Origin: Lactifluus volemus
Lineage: Eukaryota > Basidiomycota > Agaricomycetes > Russulales > Russulaceae
Length of the DNA: 64,000 bases
Direction of reading: 5' to 3'
NCBI GenBank assembly: GCA_022376515.1
Contig: WTXI01000007.1
Coordinates: 372,001 to 436,000, forward strand
The translations under genes and the position numbers were made by a program. The first letter of the stretch is position 1. Every line of letters starts with the position of its first letter. Shown here piece by piece: positions 1 through 16,383 of this stretch. The notes beneath the pieces are model-generated. The model had not been told where the DNA came from. It did not search any database and saw nothing but the letters and a program-made list of their open reading frames with translations.

Positions 1-38
1 TATGGAGAGGGGTAGAAAACGGGGGGGAGGAAACGTAC

Positions 39-519
39 CGCGGGTGTGGAAGACCGCGGACCAAATCCACGCATTGATGCTCACGTAGGCCCAAGTGAGG
101 TAGAAAGGCCGCATAGGGTGCGCAGGATGTACGCCGCGGCGCAACCAGTCCGCGCCGAGGACGTGCATGAGCAAGTTGACAAACGAGAACGCGACTGCGG
201 CGGGCTCTTGCATACCCGCGAAACGCCAAAAGGGCCACTTGCCGTAGTACTGCTCCATCCGGACACCGCTCTCCGCAGCGAAGTCGGTCAGGGTGTGCAT
301 ACAGGTATACTTGCAGTCATCTGTGCACGTCCATCGTGTGAGTCGCAGGGCGAGTGGCTGAGCTTGCAGTGAGCGCCGATCCTCGGGAGCACAGGATTGA
401 CGGGTGCACTGTTGTAGGCACGTCTGAAACGCGTCGGACTGGTCACCGGATGATGCGATGACGCTGCCAACAGTTGTAAGCAGGAGAAGGAAAATCGGAA
501 TAAAGTGGAAGCGGCGCAT
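39..519 (-). CDS. PER1: PER1/PGAP3-like GPI-anchor remodelling protein, 5' exon (partial)
   Basis: First exon of a gene that runs off the left edge. The start ATG at 519 opens a hydrophobic signal peptide (MRRFHFIPIFLLLLTTVGS). A cysteine-rich luminal region with CLQQC follows, then the family hallmark WTCTDDCKYTCM, then QYYGKWPFWR and GMQEPAA before the first membrane helix (FSFVNLLMHVLG), ending at AVFHTR. These are the diagnostic blocks of the Per1-like family, which acts in the ER/Golgi in lipid remodelling of GPI anchors (fatty-acid removal at sn-2). The exon ends at 39 with a GTACGT donor on the minus strand, leaving one nucleotide of the next codon, so the downstream catalytic histidine/aspartate region lies outside the window. 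The frame is clean. The gene is divergent from the deacetylase gene starting near 970. Confidence 0.9.
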
Positions 520-969
520 CGGTGCGAGAAGTGCCTGTGTCGCGGCGAGCGTGGGCAGGAGAGCGTATAATTTGAGCCCCGTACGTACAGTGGCGCGATG
601 AGGTCGGACTCCGTCGGAAGTGAGTTGAGCACAGCCATCGCGGGTAATCGCTACCTAATCAAGCTTTGTTCACAGCCACAGGACGTCCGTCCCAATCACT
701 CCCGTCATTCATCCGGGTCTCACCTTGACCCGGTCGTTTGCTCCACCCAAGTGAGTTTCGGTAACTACTCGCACGTCGTACCGAACGGCTTCAAGTGCGA
801 TCAGAATGGCATTTCTCACGCATTTTTTTTTTACAAACTATTCCATTCCATGCCTAACTCACAGTCGGAAAGATGCTCCGCAAATATGAAACATACACGT
901 TCTCATCCGCAAAATTTTTTGCGGACAGGGGCGCAGAAGGTGTAGCCCAACCCTTGACAGAGAGGATCA
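520..969. promoter_or_regulatory. Shared upstream region of PER1 and HOS2
   Basis: About 450 bp between two divergently transcribed genes. No open frame here has homology I recognise. It contains a T-run near 824-832 and an AT-rich patch near 910-922, but no motif I can name with confidence. Confidence 0.4.
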
Positions 970-2862
970 ATGTGCGTAAACACAATTGGAGTCAGGTCGT
1001 TTGACTAACAATGGTCAAAGCCACATTCTCGTCCGATTGTCTCCTATTATTTTCCGAAGGGTGTTGGCGAACACCATTATGGAGTGAGTCCTACACCGAG
1101 TCACATTTGTCCCCGTGCATGTGCCCACGACGACGCGCGTCGCTCGCAGGAACGGCATCCGATGAAACCACACAGGCTTTCCCTGACCAATGCATTGGTG
1201 ATGGGCTATGGCCTTGACAAACAGATCCACCATATTTACAATCCACGAGTCGCAACCCGCGAAGAACTTGAGGTTTACCACGATCCTCAATACATAGATT
1301 TCCTCTCCAAGCGAGTATGTTGATGTTTGAGCCAAGTCCATCTTGCTTACCCGAGTCGTTCACAGGGTGACCCCGGGAAACCAGGATGAAACGAAACATC
1401 TCATCGACACATTCAATTGTGTCGAGGATTGCCCAATATTCGCTGATATGTTTGAGTTTTGCAAGATGTACGCAGGTGCCTCTTTGGCCGGCGCGCGCAA
1501 GCTTTCAGCAGGCACGACAGACACCGCGATTAATTGGTCTGGAGGCCTTCACCACGCTAAGCGTGGCGAAGCGAATGGATTTTGCTATATTAACGATGCC
1601 GTGCTGGCTATTCTGGAGATGCTCAAGTGTGTGACGATTGCGGACCGCGAAAACCACAAAACTTAATGGATCTTCACAGGTACCACCCTCGCGTGTTGTA
1701 CATTGACATTGACATCCACCATGGAGATGGCGTCGAGCTCGCGTTCTATCACTCGAACCGCGTCATGACCGTCTCATTTCACAAGTATACCGGCGACTTT
1801 TTCCCTGGTACCGGTAAACTAGATGACAACGGTGCAGGTCTCGGCAAGTACTTTTGTTTAAACGTGCCCCTACTGGACGGGATCGACGACGACATGTATC
1901 TGACCGTTTTCAAAACGGTCATCGGTGACACGGTCACACACTTCCAACCAACCAGCATCGTACTGCAATGTGGCGCCGACTCGTTGGGTCTTGACCGGCT
2001 CGGGGCGTTCAATCTATCCATCGCCGCTCATGGAGAGTGCGTTAATTACGTACGCACTTTTGGCGTACCATTACTCGTCGTTGGCGGAGGCGGATACACG
2101 GTCAAAAACGTGTCACGCTGCTGGGCATACGAGACGGCCGTACTAGTCGGTGCAGACATCCCGGACACGCTACCGGCGACGATTTATGACGCATACTTTG
2201 CCGATTCAGGCTGGAAGTTACATCCACCGCTCACGGGTAGGGTCGACAACCAAAACTCGCCTGCAAGCCTACAGCGCATCACGGTGAGCATCCGCGAGAA
2301 GCTGCGCTACCTCGGCGGTGCGCCGAGCGTCATGATGCGCGAAATCCCACCAGGGCTCGAGGAGTGGCTCGCGGCCGAAGAGGCTACCGCAGAAGTTGAG
2401 CAGGACGCAGAAGCTGACGCGAGCACGAGATCACGTCCGTTACGCAGACGAGCTGTACCGAATGAATATTATGAAGGCGACGACGACGTGGATGGCGACG
2501 AGGATGTGGACGGCGACGATACGCCTGCGCGACGCGGAACCGTCCGGCGCACGCGCGGGAATTCCCGACGTGGGGGCCGGCGGTCGTCGGCGCGTAGTCG
2601 GCCTGCTGTCGGAGGGATGAAAGAGGATGAGGAAGAGCCACCAGAAGAGGCAGGAGGCGTGCCCAACGTGATAGCATCTACATCTGCATCTGCGGCGCAA
2701 GCTCAGCAAGTACCACGCCCAAGTCGTTCGCGGCGCGGAAATACGCGCACTCGTGCTCGGCCACGTGCTAAAGATAAGGAACAGCAGGAAGATTCGCCGC
2801 AGACACCTGTTGAGGAGGAACAGTCCATGTCGATTTCGATGGAACTGGATGTGGAGGCGTAA
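970..2862 (+). CDS. HOS2: Class I histone deacetylase, HOS2/HDAC3 type
   Basis: Zinc-dependent lysine deacetylase, in yeast the catalytic subunit of the Set3 complex. Exons read as 970-975, 1021-1083, 1150-1310, 1366-1626 and 1680-2862, giving about 557 residues. Hallmarks in order are [32 protein letters not shown], the metal-binding [38 protein letters not shown] and [14 protein letters not shown]. The segment [20 protein letters not shown] and the NEYYEGD tail favour HOS2 over RPD3. The C-terminal tail after about residue 400 is acidic ([14 protein letters not shown]), then RG/RR-rich. The first exon (two codons, M-C) is inferred only from a stop just upstream of exon 2, a good branch site (TGACTAAC) and phase, and is uncertain. 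The intron at 1311-1365 must start with GC to keep frame (LSK|VTPGN). No indels are needed. Confidence 0.9.
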
Positions 2863-4395
2863 AAACGAGGGTATCAGACGGCGTGCCTCGATATTACTCT
2901 TTTTGCGGTCCGAGAACGGCGTTGGATGTGAAAAGGGTGGCTTGGAGATAAGGTGTGTGTAGGACAGGAACAGGAGGCTAAGTTGTTGCCGATCCATCAG
3001 TATCAGAGCAATCAGAAAACCCCGAGTACGCATTGCCATTAATACTCGTCTCTCGCAGTTGGTGTCTTTGCTTCGATTTTACGCACTACGCTACGCACTC
3101 CTAGCCTTGGTACCTAGAACATCTACCACGTTCCACTTTTGGGGATCGGCTACCTTACTAGTTTGACCCACGTGATCCCCATGCCCTTTAACAGTATGAT
3201 GTTGAGGGTTCGGACATCAAAACAGGTACTCCGCTTTAGGGTTTCGCCGCTGGGACCCTGCGCCATAGGGACTCCTCTAAATCTCGAATACGGCCGTTAT
3301 CTGGAAAAAAAAAAAGAGGCCCAGGTTCTATAGGGCCGGGGCCTATCCAGCCCCCCCAGCCACCAAAATCCCCAATGTATGTAGACCCTTTTCACAAGTT
3401 TTACATTTTCCTTCGATGAAGAGCTTTCTATCACCCAGGGTCTTGGGGGGTGGCGTATCCCAACAAAAGGGGTGTGTGTGGGTTCATAAATTGCCACTGG
3501 GTCGCACATTGCACGCACAAACCCAAAGATTTTGATGGAAAAGGGTCAACGGATCGGTGCTAATGCGCGCGCAGGGGGCAGGGAAACGGAGATGAGTGTG
3601 TCCCCTTCCCTGAAGGAGGAGGAGGTTTGGGGAGGCTCAATTTTAGGGTTTGCATGCTGGAGGCACGTGCGGGGTGTAACTGTACTGTTACTTGTATGTG
3701 TTATGTGTACAATGCGGGGAAAGAAAGTTGTGTTAGGGCGGTGTTCAGGCGGTAATTTCGGCAAAGTCCATACCATCATTATCATCCCCTGTCAAACAAA
3801 GCCGCACCACACAACAATCAATTTCATTTTTACAGTACATTGACTGGAAAATGCTAGTACAGCGTTTGTTGGATGGTTGCCAAGCTTGGGCCGCCGCAAG
3901 GGCAGTGAGTGTGTCACGAGTCTGAGACACGAGACAATCAATCAAAAGTGAGACCTGGACCACTTCCAAGGACGCCGAAGTGAGGGCGCCACGCTTTTGT
4001 AGTAGGGGCCCCATGCTGGTAAAGAGATCAAAAAGGGGAAAGGGGGCGCTGACTCGCAGAAGAATAAAATGGAACCTAGATGTGTCTTGTAGAGAAGGGT
4101 TGGGGAACCTGCCGGAGTCGAGCTAATACGACTATGGTAGTGCGCAAGGCTATCAGAGCGCTCAAAACACAAGGATCATAAAGTAAAGACTTATGGGTAG
4201 CTACATACAGTAATAAGGGATAGAATGCAGCGTGATATGCAAGTACAATGAAAATAACGGAATGGAGTCCGACATCACAAAAGGAGAAGACCGGAAACAC
4301 AAAAGGAACGGATAGACGGATGTTTGATTCCGAGAATTGTCGCCCATCCAATAACCACATACAGTAGCAACACCCTTCCAGACAACGTTCTACTC
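2863..4395. other. Intergenic, no gene seen
   Basis: About 1.5 kb between the 3' ends of HOS2 (+) and the membrane protein gene (-). Short open frames exist on both strands, but none shows conserved motifs, sensible splice structure or compositional bias. It holds an A-run at about 3304-3315 and presumably both 3' UTRs. Confidence 0.5.
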
Positions 4396-5307
4396 TTACC
4401 GAAAAGGTGTGCTGCCCGCAAAGAGCGGAATGTCTTCACCAGAGTCAGCTCGGCGCGGATGTGGCGCAAAATTGCCAACGGGATCGGGATTTCCGCTGCC
4501 ACCTACAGTGATGGTAGGTCTCGTGGTATCAAAGTCGGCGTTGAGCCATCCCTCTTCGGGCTCGGCGGTAGGGACCGAAGGCAGCTGAGCATCTCGGCCG
4601 AGACAGGATAAAGATATTTCATCGGGGTCGACGTGAGATGCCGAGCGCGACAATTGGCCAACCTCCGATGGCTCAGTCAGCGTTGCGTGATACGACGCAG
4701 ACGCGGAGCCCACGCGAGGTAACTCATCATGCTGCTGCTGTTGCTGCTGCCGCCGTTCCCCGTCGTGGTGAAGTTGACCTAGCTCACGCTCGCGTAGAGG
4801 CTCGTCTCTGGTGTCCCACTCGTCCTCCTCATCTCGCGCGGGGACCCAGCCACGGGCAGCCCGCCGGCCCTTGAATACGTTGCTGATCTTCTCACTGAAT
4901 GAGCTCGGAATTCCTATGGGAAGCGGGTGCGAGCGTGGGCCATGGCCGCGGATAGAATATTTACGGCGCACAGTGCGCTCCGCGGCCGAAGGTTCGCCGT
5001 AGCGGAGGAGGAAATAGATACCGGCGCTCGCAGCGATGACGATTATCGCAAGTAATATGACGAGGACGACGAAGGCTCAAAAGAGGTCGGGTTGGCTTAA
5101 CTGGGAGTTGTTTCATTGTCAAAGGGCTAAGGGCAAGCTTACCAGCCTCGGATCCGCCGACCTTGGGCGTGCTATCATAATGGTGGTTATTTGGAGGAGT
5201 TTTTCTTTCCTATTCAGAGGTTATAATGCTGTGCTTTGTTGTTGGAGAAAAGCCAAGGTGCTTGCCAGGATCTCGGCGACTTGCCGACGCAGCTGAAAGG
5301 GAGCCAT
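4396..5307 (-). CDS. Small single-pass membrane protein, unknown function
   Basis: I do not recognise a named family. Three exons (5266-5307, 5143-5209, 4396-5075) join in phase to about 262 residues. A short polar N-terminus (MAPFQLRRQVAEIL...) is followed near residues 37-60 by one strong membrane segment (FVVLVILLAIIVIAASAGIYF). A basic stretch (RRKYSIRGHGPR) and a long hydrophilic tail follow, with acidic/charged parts, a six-glutamine tract encoded by CAG-type repeats (around 4729-4755) and many Ser/Pro. The basic residues after the helix suggest a type III topology with a cytosolic tail. The first intron (5210-5265) starts with GCAAGC, a consensus-like GC donor, and both phase and a TATAAC branch site support it. 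Divergent from the P-ATPase gene at 6054. The downstream exon is confident; exon 1 is inferred. Confidence 0.6.
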
Positions 5308-6053
5308 GCCGAGTGGCGCTGATGAGAAGAAGATCGCTATTACGACAAGAGTATAGGTGGTGGCTCGTGGAGGAGATATGGAGGTGACGACAGACAATAG
5401 CGGGTGGCGCTGGGTCCTCTCGTGGAGTTGAGTTGAGAGTGGACAATTGAACAATTGTACAACGCGGAGGCTACTCGGCTCAGACGGCCCGCCCTGGCAC
5501 TGCAGGTTGTTTTCAACGGTGGTGGCTTTTTTCTGCGGTTCCATCTTTCCTTGGAAAGCTGTGGTGATAAGATTTTTGACAGCTGGACATGTTAATGGGG
5601 CCTCCAAGTGTAGCTATCGGATAGGAGTAACTTAGCTCAAATTTCGTTATCGATCCGAAGAGAAGAGAAGACCTCTGGGCCTGCAGAGCTGCTAAGGAAT
5701 ATTCTTTTGTGGTCATTCCGACACCTTAGGGGTCTGACAAGTCGGGTCATCGGGTACAGTATGGATTCGTAACAACAAGGCACCGATATGAGAGGTCCGC
5801 ACTCAACCCACTCATCTGCCAAATTTTTTTTATGCTTTATGACACGTGATGAGGAGGGATTTATGCTTTTCGTTCACCCCACATTGTCAAGGGGGCAAGG
5901 GTAACTCATAACGTCATTGCGCTCCTAACGCCGTCAATTTCAGTTTTTTTTTCGATTGGTGCTTATCCTCGACACTTTTTATTCGCCTCCTTCACCGAGG
6001 TCGAAACGTGTCTGTCCGTGACAGTCTGTCCGTATCTCCCTAGTATTCCCGAC
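5308..6053. promoter_or_regulatory. Divergent upstream region of membrane protein and Na+/K+-type ATPase genes
   Basis: About 750 bp. Several short open frames occur, but their peptides look random. T-runs at about 5823-5831 and 5943-5952 and pyrimidine-rich stretches before 6054 fit a fungal promoter. Nothing else is supportable. Confidence 0.35.
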
Positions 6054-10856
<4,803 letters not shown>

Positions 10857-11550
10857 GCGCTATTATGTGTGTTGGAGGCTGTTCGGATATGAAATATCTA
10901 CGGGCATATACGTACCTAGGAAGACAACGATGTCAAATGCGAATGTACATTACGAGCTTTCATGACTAGAATGCCAGTGGCGGCAGCCAACCTGTCAGTT
11001 TAAGAGTCCATAATACGACCCAGCCCATTCACGGCCACCCAAACTAATGTGTGCCATTTTCTTTTCGCTACACACGCGGCTCTATGAGTGCCTTATATTT
11101 CTATGGGGTTTGTGACAGCCGGAACTGAAGCTCTGTCCTCACTGAGGAATTTTAGTTTCGGATGTCCTTTCCCTCCAGCCGCAGGTTTCGCAATTGAACG
11201 TTTAGCCATCACGAGTGCTTACAGCTGTCTTGGCCGTTGATCGCTACCTGAACGCGAAAACGTTGGTCCACAAACCTGGCCTGATCATCACCAAGTTAGT
11301 CATAGTACTAACTTACTAGAGAGGACTAATCAGGCAATGGTTATATAATCAAAAGAAGGGGTGGAAAGCGTGCGACTGACGACGAGTTTGTTTGACATGA
11401 ATGTTCACGGCCCAATTCGAAATCTTCATCTGTCAGTTGACCCATCTTCATGGACCTTCTTTCTGGCTCTGGAAATGTGAAATTAGCAGAGGATTGGATG
11501 CAAGACAATAATGGAATCCTTATATTCATTTGTTCCTCTTATCCTACTAG
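10857..11550. other. Intergenic, no gene seen
   Basis: Sequence downstream of the ATPase gene up to the first fold-back repeat. No conserved open frame on either strand; presumably 3' UTR plus spacer. Confidence 0.45.
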
Positions 11551-11813
11551 AATAAGTGTCCCAATTGGTGGTACCATTGTGGAGGGGGAACCCAGCTCCC
11601 ACTACATGCCAGGGGTGTATACAGTAAAGCTCCTGAATTACCTGGGGCTAATTCATTGTGCCACCCATTATTGCTATGCTTCAACAAGGTTATTGCATAG
11701 CAATAATGGGTGGCACAATGAGTTAGCCCTAAGTAATTCAGGAGCATAGACTCCTGACATGTAGTGGGAGCTGGGTTCCCCTCCACAATGGTACCACCAT
11801 TGAGACACTTATT
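11551..11813. repeat. Fold-back (palindromic) element 1
   Basis: An imperfect inverted repeat of about 263 bp. The left arm begins AATAAGTGTC and contains GGTGGTACCATTGTGGAGG and CCCACTACATG; the right arm ends with the reverse complement (GACACTTATT at 11804-11813). The arms meet near 11686-11700, with the central GTGGCACAAT/ATTGTGCCAC stretch almost perfectly paired. This fits a MITE or fold-back transposon remnant. Open frames inside are a consequence of the palindrome and are not called. Confidence 0.75.
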
Positions 11814-12070
11814 GACAAGGTCATTGCATTGAAAATGCACCATTTCCTATTCTTCCCTAATACCCAGGCTGCCAATAGCCATTGAAAGGGGTGTGGAGAC
11901 CACTTGTACATCCTCTACATTTGATTCCTGAGAATCTGAGATGATATTGATGCTGTGATTACCTTTCCTCAATCTGCTAGCCTCCACACCTGGGCACTCT
12001 TCATTTGTGAGGGAATTATCTCCAAGGCACAATCCAAGGAGAGCCCAACTATGCCACTCAATGAAGAGCT
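11814..12070. other. Spacer between fold-back elements
   Basis: Unique-looking sequence between two inverted-repeat elements. No gene or recognisable signal seen. Confidence 0.3.
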
Positions 12071-12628
12071 CACATTTACCTACATAGTGGGTGGTCACAA
12101 GACATGGGAGTGGGTTGGCCACAGGTGGTGGGTCATGCACAACCCAGTAGACCACCTCATGCTGGAGTCCACATTTACTAGTACTGAAGGTCAACCAATG
12201 TACTTACTCACAGTGATGCACTGGACAGTGGCTGGGACTAGGCCCTCCACTCTGTGACCCTCAACTCAATGCTGCATGCTTGGACCACCATTCACTGGTT
12301 TTCTTCTGTATACATTTGTCAAAACTCTAAAAAAAATATCATTGTTTACAACTCCCCTTAAAGCCCTTTCTGTCTTGACTCATGTACTACTCCCTTGTGG
12401 TTTGTCTTTGGTGGATGATGAGAGCAGGCCAAGCACACAACATTCATGTCAAGGGTCAGAGTGGAGGGCCTAGTCCCAGCCACCATCCCTGTGGTGAGCA
12501 AGTACATCAGTAGACCTTCAGTGAATGTGGTCTCCAGTGTGAGGTGGTCCTCTACTGGGTTGTGTACAACCCACCACCTGCAGGCTGCTCCCATGTTTTG
12601 CAGCTGCCCACTATGCAGGTAAACATGG
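12071..12628. repeat. Fold-back element 2 with AT-rich centre
   Basis: Arms of about 200 bp (roughly 12071-12290 and 12425-12628) are imperfect reverse complements. Shared blocks include GGCTGGGACTAGGCCCTCCA, CATTTACCT.CATAGTGGG and ACAACCCAGTAGA. They are separated by a roughly 130-bp AT-richer loop. A 59-bp near-identical direct copy of 12087-12145 lies just outside at 12639-12698, so a second truncated copy abuts the right end. No coding capacity is credible. Confidence 0.7.
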
Positions 12629-12638
12629 CATAGACTAA

Positions 12639-12698
12639 GTGGGTGGCCACAAGACATGGGAGTGGGTTGGCCACAGGTGGTGGGTCGTGCATAACCCT
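12639..12698 (+). repeat. Direct repeat of fold-back arm segment
   Basis: Near-identical to 12087-12145 in the same orientation (GTGGGTGG.CACAAGACATG start), with three or so substitutions by eye. Probably a truncated neighbouring copy of the same element. Confidence 0.7.
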
Positions 12699-12840
12699 TC
12701 CGAATTTGCCCACGCACCACGTGGCGCGTATGTGAGCCTTATACCTCCGCCAACGCCACCCAGCTAGCTGGTCAGGAACGACCCCCCATCAAAACTACGC
12801 CATCCCACAACATTGTGAAAAAAAAAAGCCAATTTATCTA

Positions 12841-15800
12841 CTATGCCGCAAGGATCTGTTTTACTATTGCCAAGACACCTTCATCATCACTCCGCATGCG
12901 CCACAGACAGCCATCTTCGCCGTTGTCTGAGTTCTCGTGCAATCTCAGTGCCGCCCTGCCACGTCCATCTGCACTCCCGAGAATCAAGATCTTGAGCTCA
13001 CCTGTGGCATGAGGGCGATGATCAGATAGGAATCGGTCGTAGCATATGTATGAATGGGCGCGCGAGTCGTGTGAAACACGTACCTTGGAACGGTGGCTGA
13101 TCTGTAGGAAGAATTGCAAGACCCCGCGGGAGCCCGAGGCTTTGGATGCTGCGGACGACCACGTCAGGAGTCCCGTCGCACCACCCACGTGCGGAGAATG
13201 CTGAGACCGTTTCCCACACATTTGCGAAATCTTGATCCTGGTCGGACGGTTGGGATGTGCTTGCATCTCCTGGCTCAGGCTCCGCGATAAAAGGCGTGTC
13301 GAGGGAGATCAGGTCCACCTGAGGGCTCTGTTCCGATATAAGGGGCACGAAATTAGGGGAAAAAAAATCCCCACGAGACGCACGAGAAGATGAGTGGTTT
13401 CCGGTTTGTGTGCGGGAGACGGTCGGCTGCTCACGGTGTGCGGTTGCTGAAAGGGGGGAGGAAGGTTAGGGTCGTCCTTATAAGGTAGAAGAAACGGAAA
13501 GGCCACGGACGGGGGAGAGCGCACGTATCTCCGGGCTGCCAGCTGCAATCGCCAAGTCTCCGGCTGTAACGGTCCGCGTGAGGTCATCACCGGAATCCAG
13601 AGAGGTTGTGGATTGCCTGCTACTCGCAGTGTGTGAACGACGTGGGCGGGCAGGTGGTGGTGGATCATAGGCTGTATAGCGGAGCTTCTGCGATCCGCTG
13701 ATTGGCGAACGTGATGCAACTGGCGAGGAGGGACTGGGACCGGGTGAACGAGGGAGCGGCGGCGGCGGCTTGGATTCAAGCGCGAGGAGAAAATCTGGAA
13801 GCTGAAATGGTTGTGGTTTTAGTTCATCAATAATGCATAGTTATATTCCTGGGTGAGTAGCCCTCACTGAGCGCGACCGACTGTTTGCAACAGCAGCCCT
13901 CAAGTCTTCTGGTTTGCCGACCAGGTCTTCAAACTGAATGCATCTCTAAACGGCAGTTTTGGTAAGGGTCAGATTGAAATGCCAAAGACATGGGTGTCGG
14001 TACTGACGCGTGATATATGGCGGCCTGATACGGCTTTTAAATGCTGAACGTTTGAAATCGGTTCGGGAGGAACTTTTTGGCATTCGGCTGCCAGACGTAT
14101 CATTGTCAGAATACAAATCTCCTGGATTGATGCTGTGGCGCGATTGATAAGTAAGGGAAGGTTCCCGAACAGGCAGCGAACCTGAGTAGGAAAGCAGCCT
14201 TTTGCTCAGCCCGCATAGCAACTGGAGCGGTGATACGGAGACGCGCCCCGCGTATTCGCAAGCAAGAGCCGTTAGAACGACCATCAGGGTAGGACTAAAG
14301 GCCGTCTCCGCCTCCACCTCCGCAAGTGGCGTCAACAACGTTGTCGCGACATGTTCATAAAAAGTGGTATCACCTGGACCGTATTCAGGTCAACCTCGAG
14401 TTCCGCAACGCACACAAGGGAACAACAAATTCACCATCACGAAAAGAAGATAACACGTTCTCTACTGCACGTTCGAGGACTTGGGAGCTTTGTTGTCCAC
14501 TGGGCACAGCCCCAGCAGGTGATAGAACATCCCTGACAGACCTTGCATAAAATTCTGCGTCTTCGACTGCAAGAATCTTGACCGCTTCAAGCAATGCAAG
14601 CACCTCGTCTTCGTACGATTCTGCAGAGCGATCTAGCCCTTGTAGCCGTTGAGAGTAATACTGTTGGACGATGGATAGGTCAACACCGGATACGACGCGT
14701 AGGGTCTGCGAACAGTCTGAGAGTTGTGCCAAGGCAAGTAACAGACCACCCACCTTTAGTCTGATTTCAGGATCGGGGCAGAGAGAAGATGCATCACGCG
14801 TTCGACTTCCCACGCCTCGAGAACCGAAGGTATGTGTTGTGCTGTGCCAGCCCAAATGGCCGGAGGGACGCAAGCCAAGCAGGAGAGAAACAGGTGTTGC
14901 TCTATTAAGTCGTTCGAGAGTAAGGGACGTATATACGTAACCGGAGAACCATTAGATATCGTGAAGGGTATTAATATATCCGCTGGGGTGTTTCGGAAGA
15001 CCGAGAAGCAATCGTAGATTAGAGCTGGGAATGCGATCGTTCAAAGTAACAGATATACACTGACAAGTGAACTTACCATGAGCCTTCACGGTCTCTATAG
15101 ATCGTTTGAGAAGCCCAACAATGGTCTTTAGCATTTCAGTAGTAGGACTGCTCTCCAGTATGTCACTCGCCATACTCTTCTGAACCTGCACGGACTTACT
15201 GAACAATAGAATACAGTTGTAGCACTTTCCGCACTACCAGCGCCGCTGCTGTAGACTCTGTAGAGGATTTCCCGACATGGTGGAGTACCTGATAAACGTT
15301 GGCAAGGCCATCTGATCCCAGTAATCCATTCTAGGGATGTAAGGCGACCGTGCTAGGATGATACGACTCGACCGACCTTGTGTAGACTACTGCATATAAC
15401 AACCGCTGAGCCACGGACAGCCTGGTCTTTATCACGAAGAAATCTCGAGACGTCAGGAGACAGCCAACGGAGTATACCGGAATCACATTCCGCAAGGGCA
15501 CGGATAGCATACAGGGCCCGTCGGCGTATATGTGGCCTTAGAGTCTCATTAATACAGCCACAGATGGTAGAGGGACCACATACAACTTGTGAGACAACAA
15601 GGTACGTAGACGCGGCTGGATGGCGGGGATAACGTCTTCACTTGGGCACTGGATGAGGTAGTTCAAGGCGAGGGTCACGCGGGCAACTGATTCAGCCTCG
15701 ATGTCCTAATACTAGCTTGAGACGGTGCGCTCAGCTCGACTGGGGCCGTATACCTTACGGAGTGTGTTGACGAGCATAAGTCTCAGATCGTGATTCGACG

Positions 15801-16243
15801 GCATCATCTCGGAGCAAAATAGGTATCCTGCGAGGAAGCTGTAGCAAACCAGGTGTACAGAGACCAGCATACGACGTACCAGTTCTTCGTTCCTCGATAG
15901 AGGCACCCGCCTCGGCCAGATTGACAGCGTGGGGGAGCGCGAATTCTAGCGCGCCAGGAGGAAGTCCAGCTACTGCGCTCAGGAACAATATAGCAAAAGG
16001 ATAAGACATTCTCGACACTGGGACTAAGCAGTCTGGGATATTCAACGAAAACCCCTTGCGAGAGAGAAGCAAAGCTGAACCCACGGAGGAGAACCCAGGA
16101 CGCGAAAGACGTTCACGAACGGCGACGACCTGGTCGAGTAGGTAGCCATCGGCTTGCTGAGTAGTTTGAGCAAGTTCTACCTTGCGAACTAGGGAATAAT
16201 GTACGCGACTGAGTGCTCCGGAAGAGATAAATGGCACTTGCAT
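12841..16243 (-). CDS. Large adaptin subunit, AP-4 epsilon-like (frame interruptions)
   Basis: Large subunit of a clathrin-adaptor-type vesicle coat: HEAT-repeat trunk, hinge and a short C-terminal appendage. The start ATG at 16243 opens MQVPFISSGALSRVHYSLVRK. N-terminal exons 16081-16243, 15880-16032, 15754-15827, 15587-15705, 15377-15536 and 15077-15330 carry adaptin-like signatures (GYLFCSEMMPSNHDLRLMLV, NTLRKDIEAESVARVTLALN, RRRALYAIRALAECDSGILR). The hinge and ear exons are 13868-13933, 13496-13801 (Pro/Ser-rich), 13384-13446, 13084-13318 and 12841-13001, ending QILAA. The AP-4 epsilon assignment is from general resemblance of the N-terminus; gamma-type adaptins are the alternative. The frame breaks near 14790 (APDPEIRLK requires one more C), near 14400, and at a suspicious 14-19 bp pseudo-intron near 15190-15208, so the middle of the model is approximate. 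Confidence 0.7.
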
Positions 16244-16383
16244 TGGACATCAAAATATCGGAAAAGGAGAAAGAGACACCCCCCCACCCACGTGCAAGTG
16301 GGTTGGGCGCTTTTTTGGTTCTCAAGCCAACCCGCGACACGGGCTGCCAAAGCTCGCTGGCCTAATCTGCCGACAATCTGACT
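16244..16383. promoter_or_regulatory. 140-bp bidirectional promoter (AP-4 epsilon / BUB2)
   Basis: Only 140 bp separate the two start codons on opposite strands, so both promoters must lie here or within the genes. It contains a C-run (CCCCCCACCCACG) near 16277-16291. No TATA-like element is obvious. Confidence 0.5.

Noticed and set aside
46..372. 108-codon plus-strand frame
   Set aside because: Antisense shadow of the PER1 first exon, which has strong family motifs.
3532..3843. 103-codon plus-strand frame in the HOS2 3' intergenic region
   Set aside because: Composition looks random and no splice-extended or conserved product could be built.
5221..5607. 128-codon minus-strand frame upstream of the membrane protein
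   Set aside because: Only its last part (MAPFQLRRQVAEIL) joins to the real gene through a GC-AG intron; the rest has no coding character.
11450..12720. Several open frames of 60-120 codons
   Set aside because: They lie in fold-back repeats and read similarly in both directions, as expected for palindromes.
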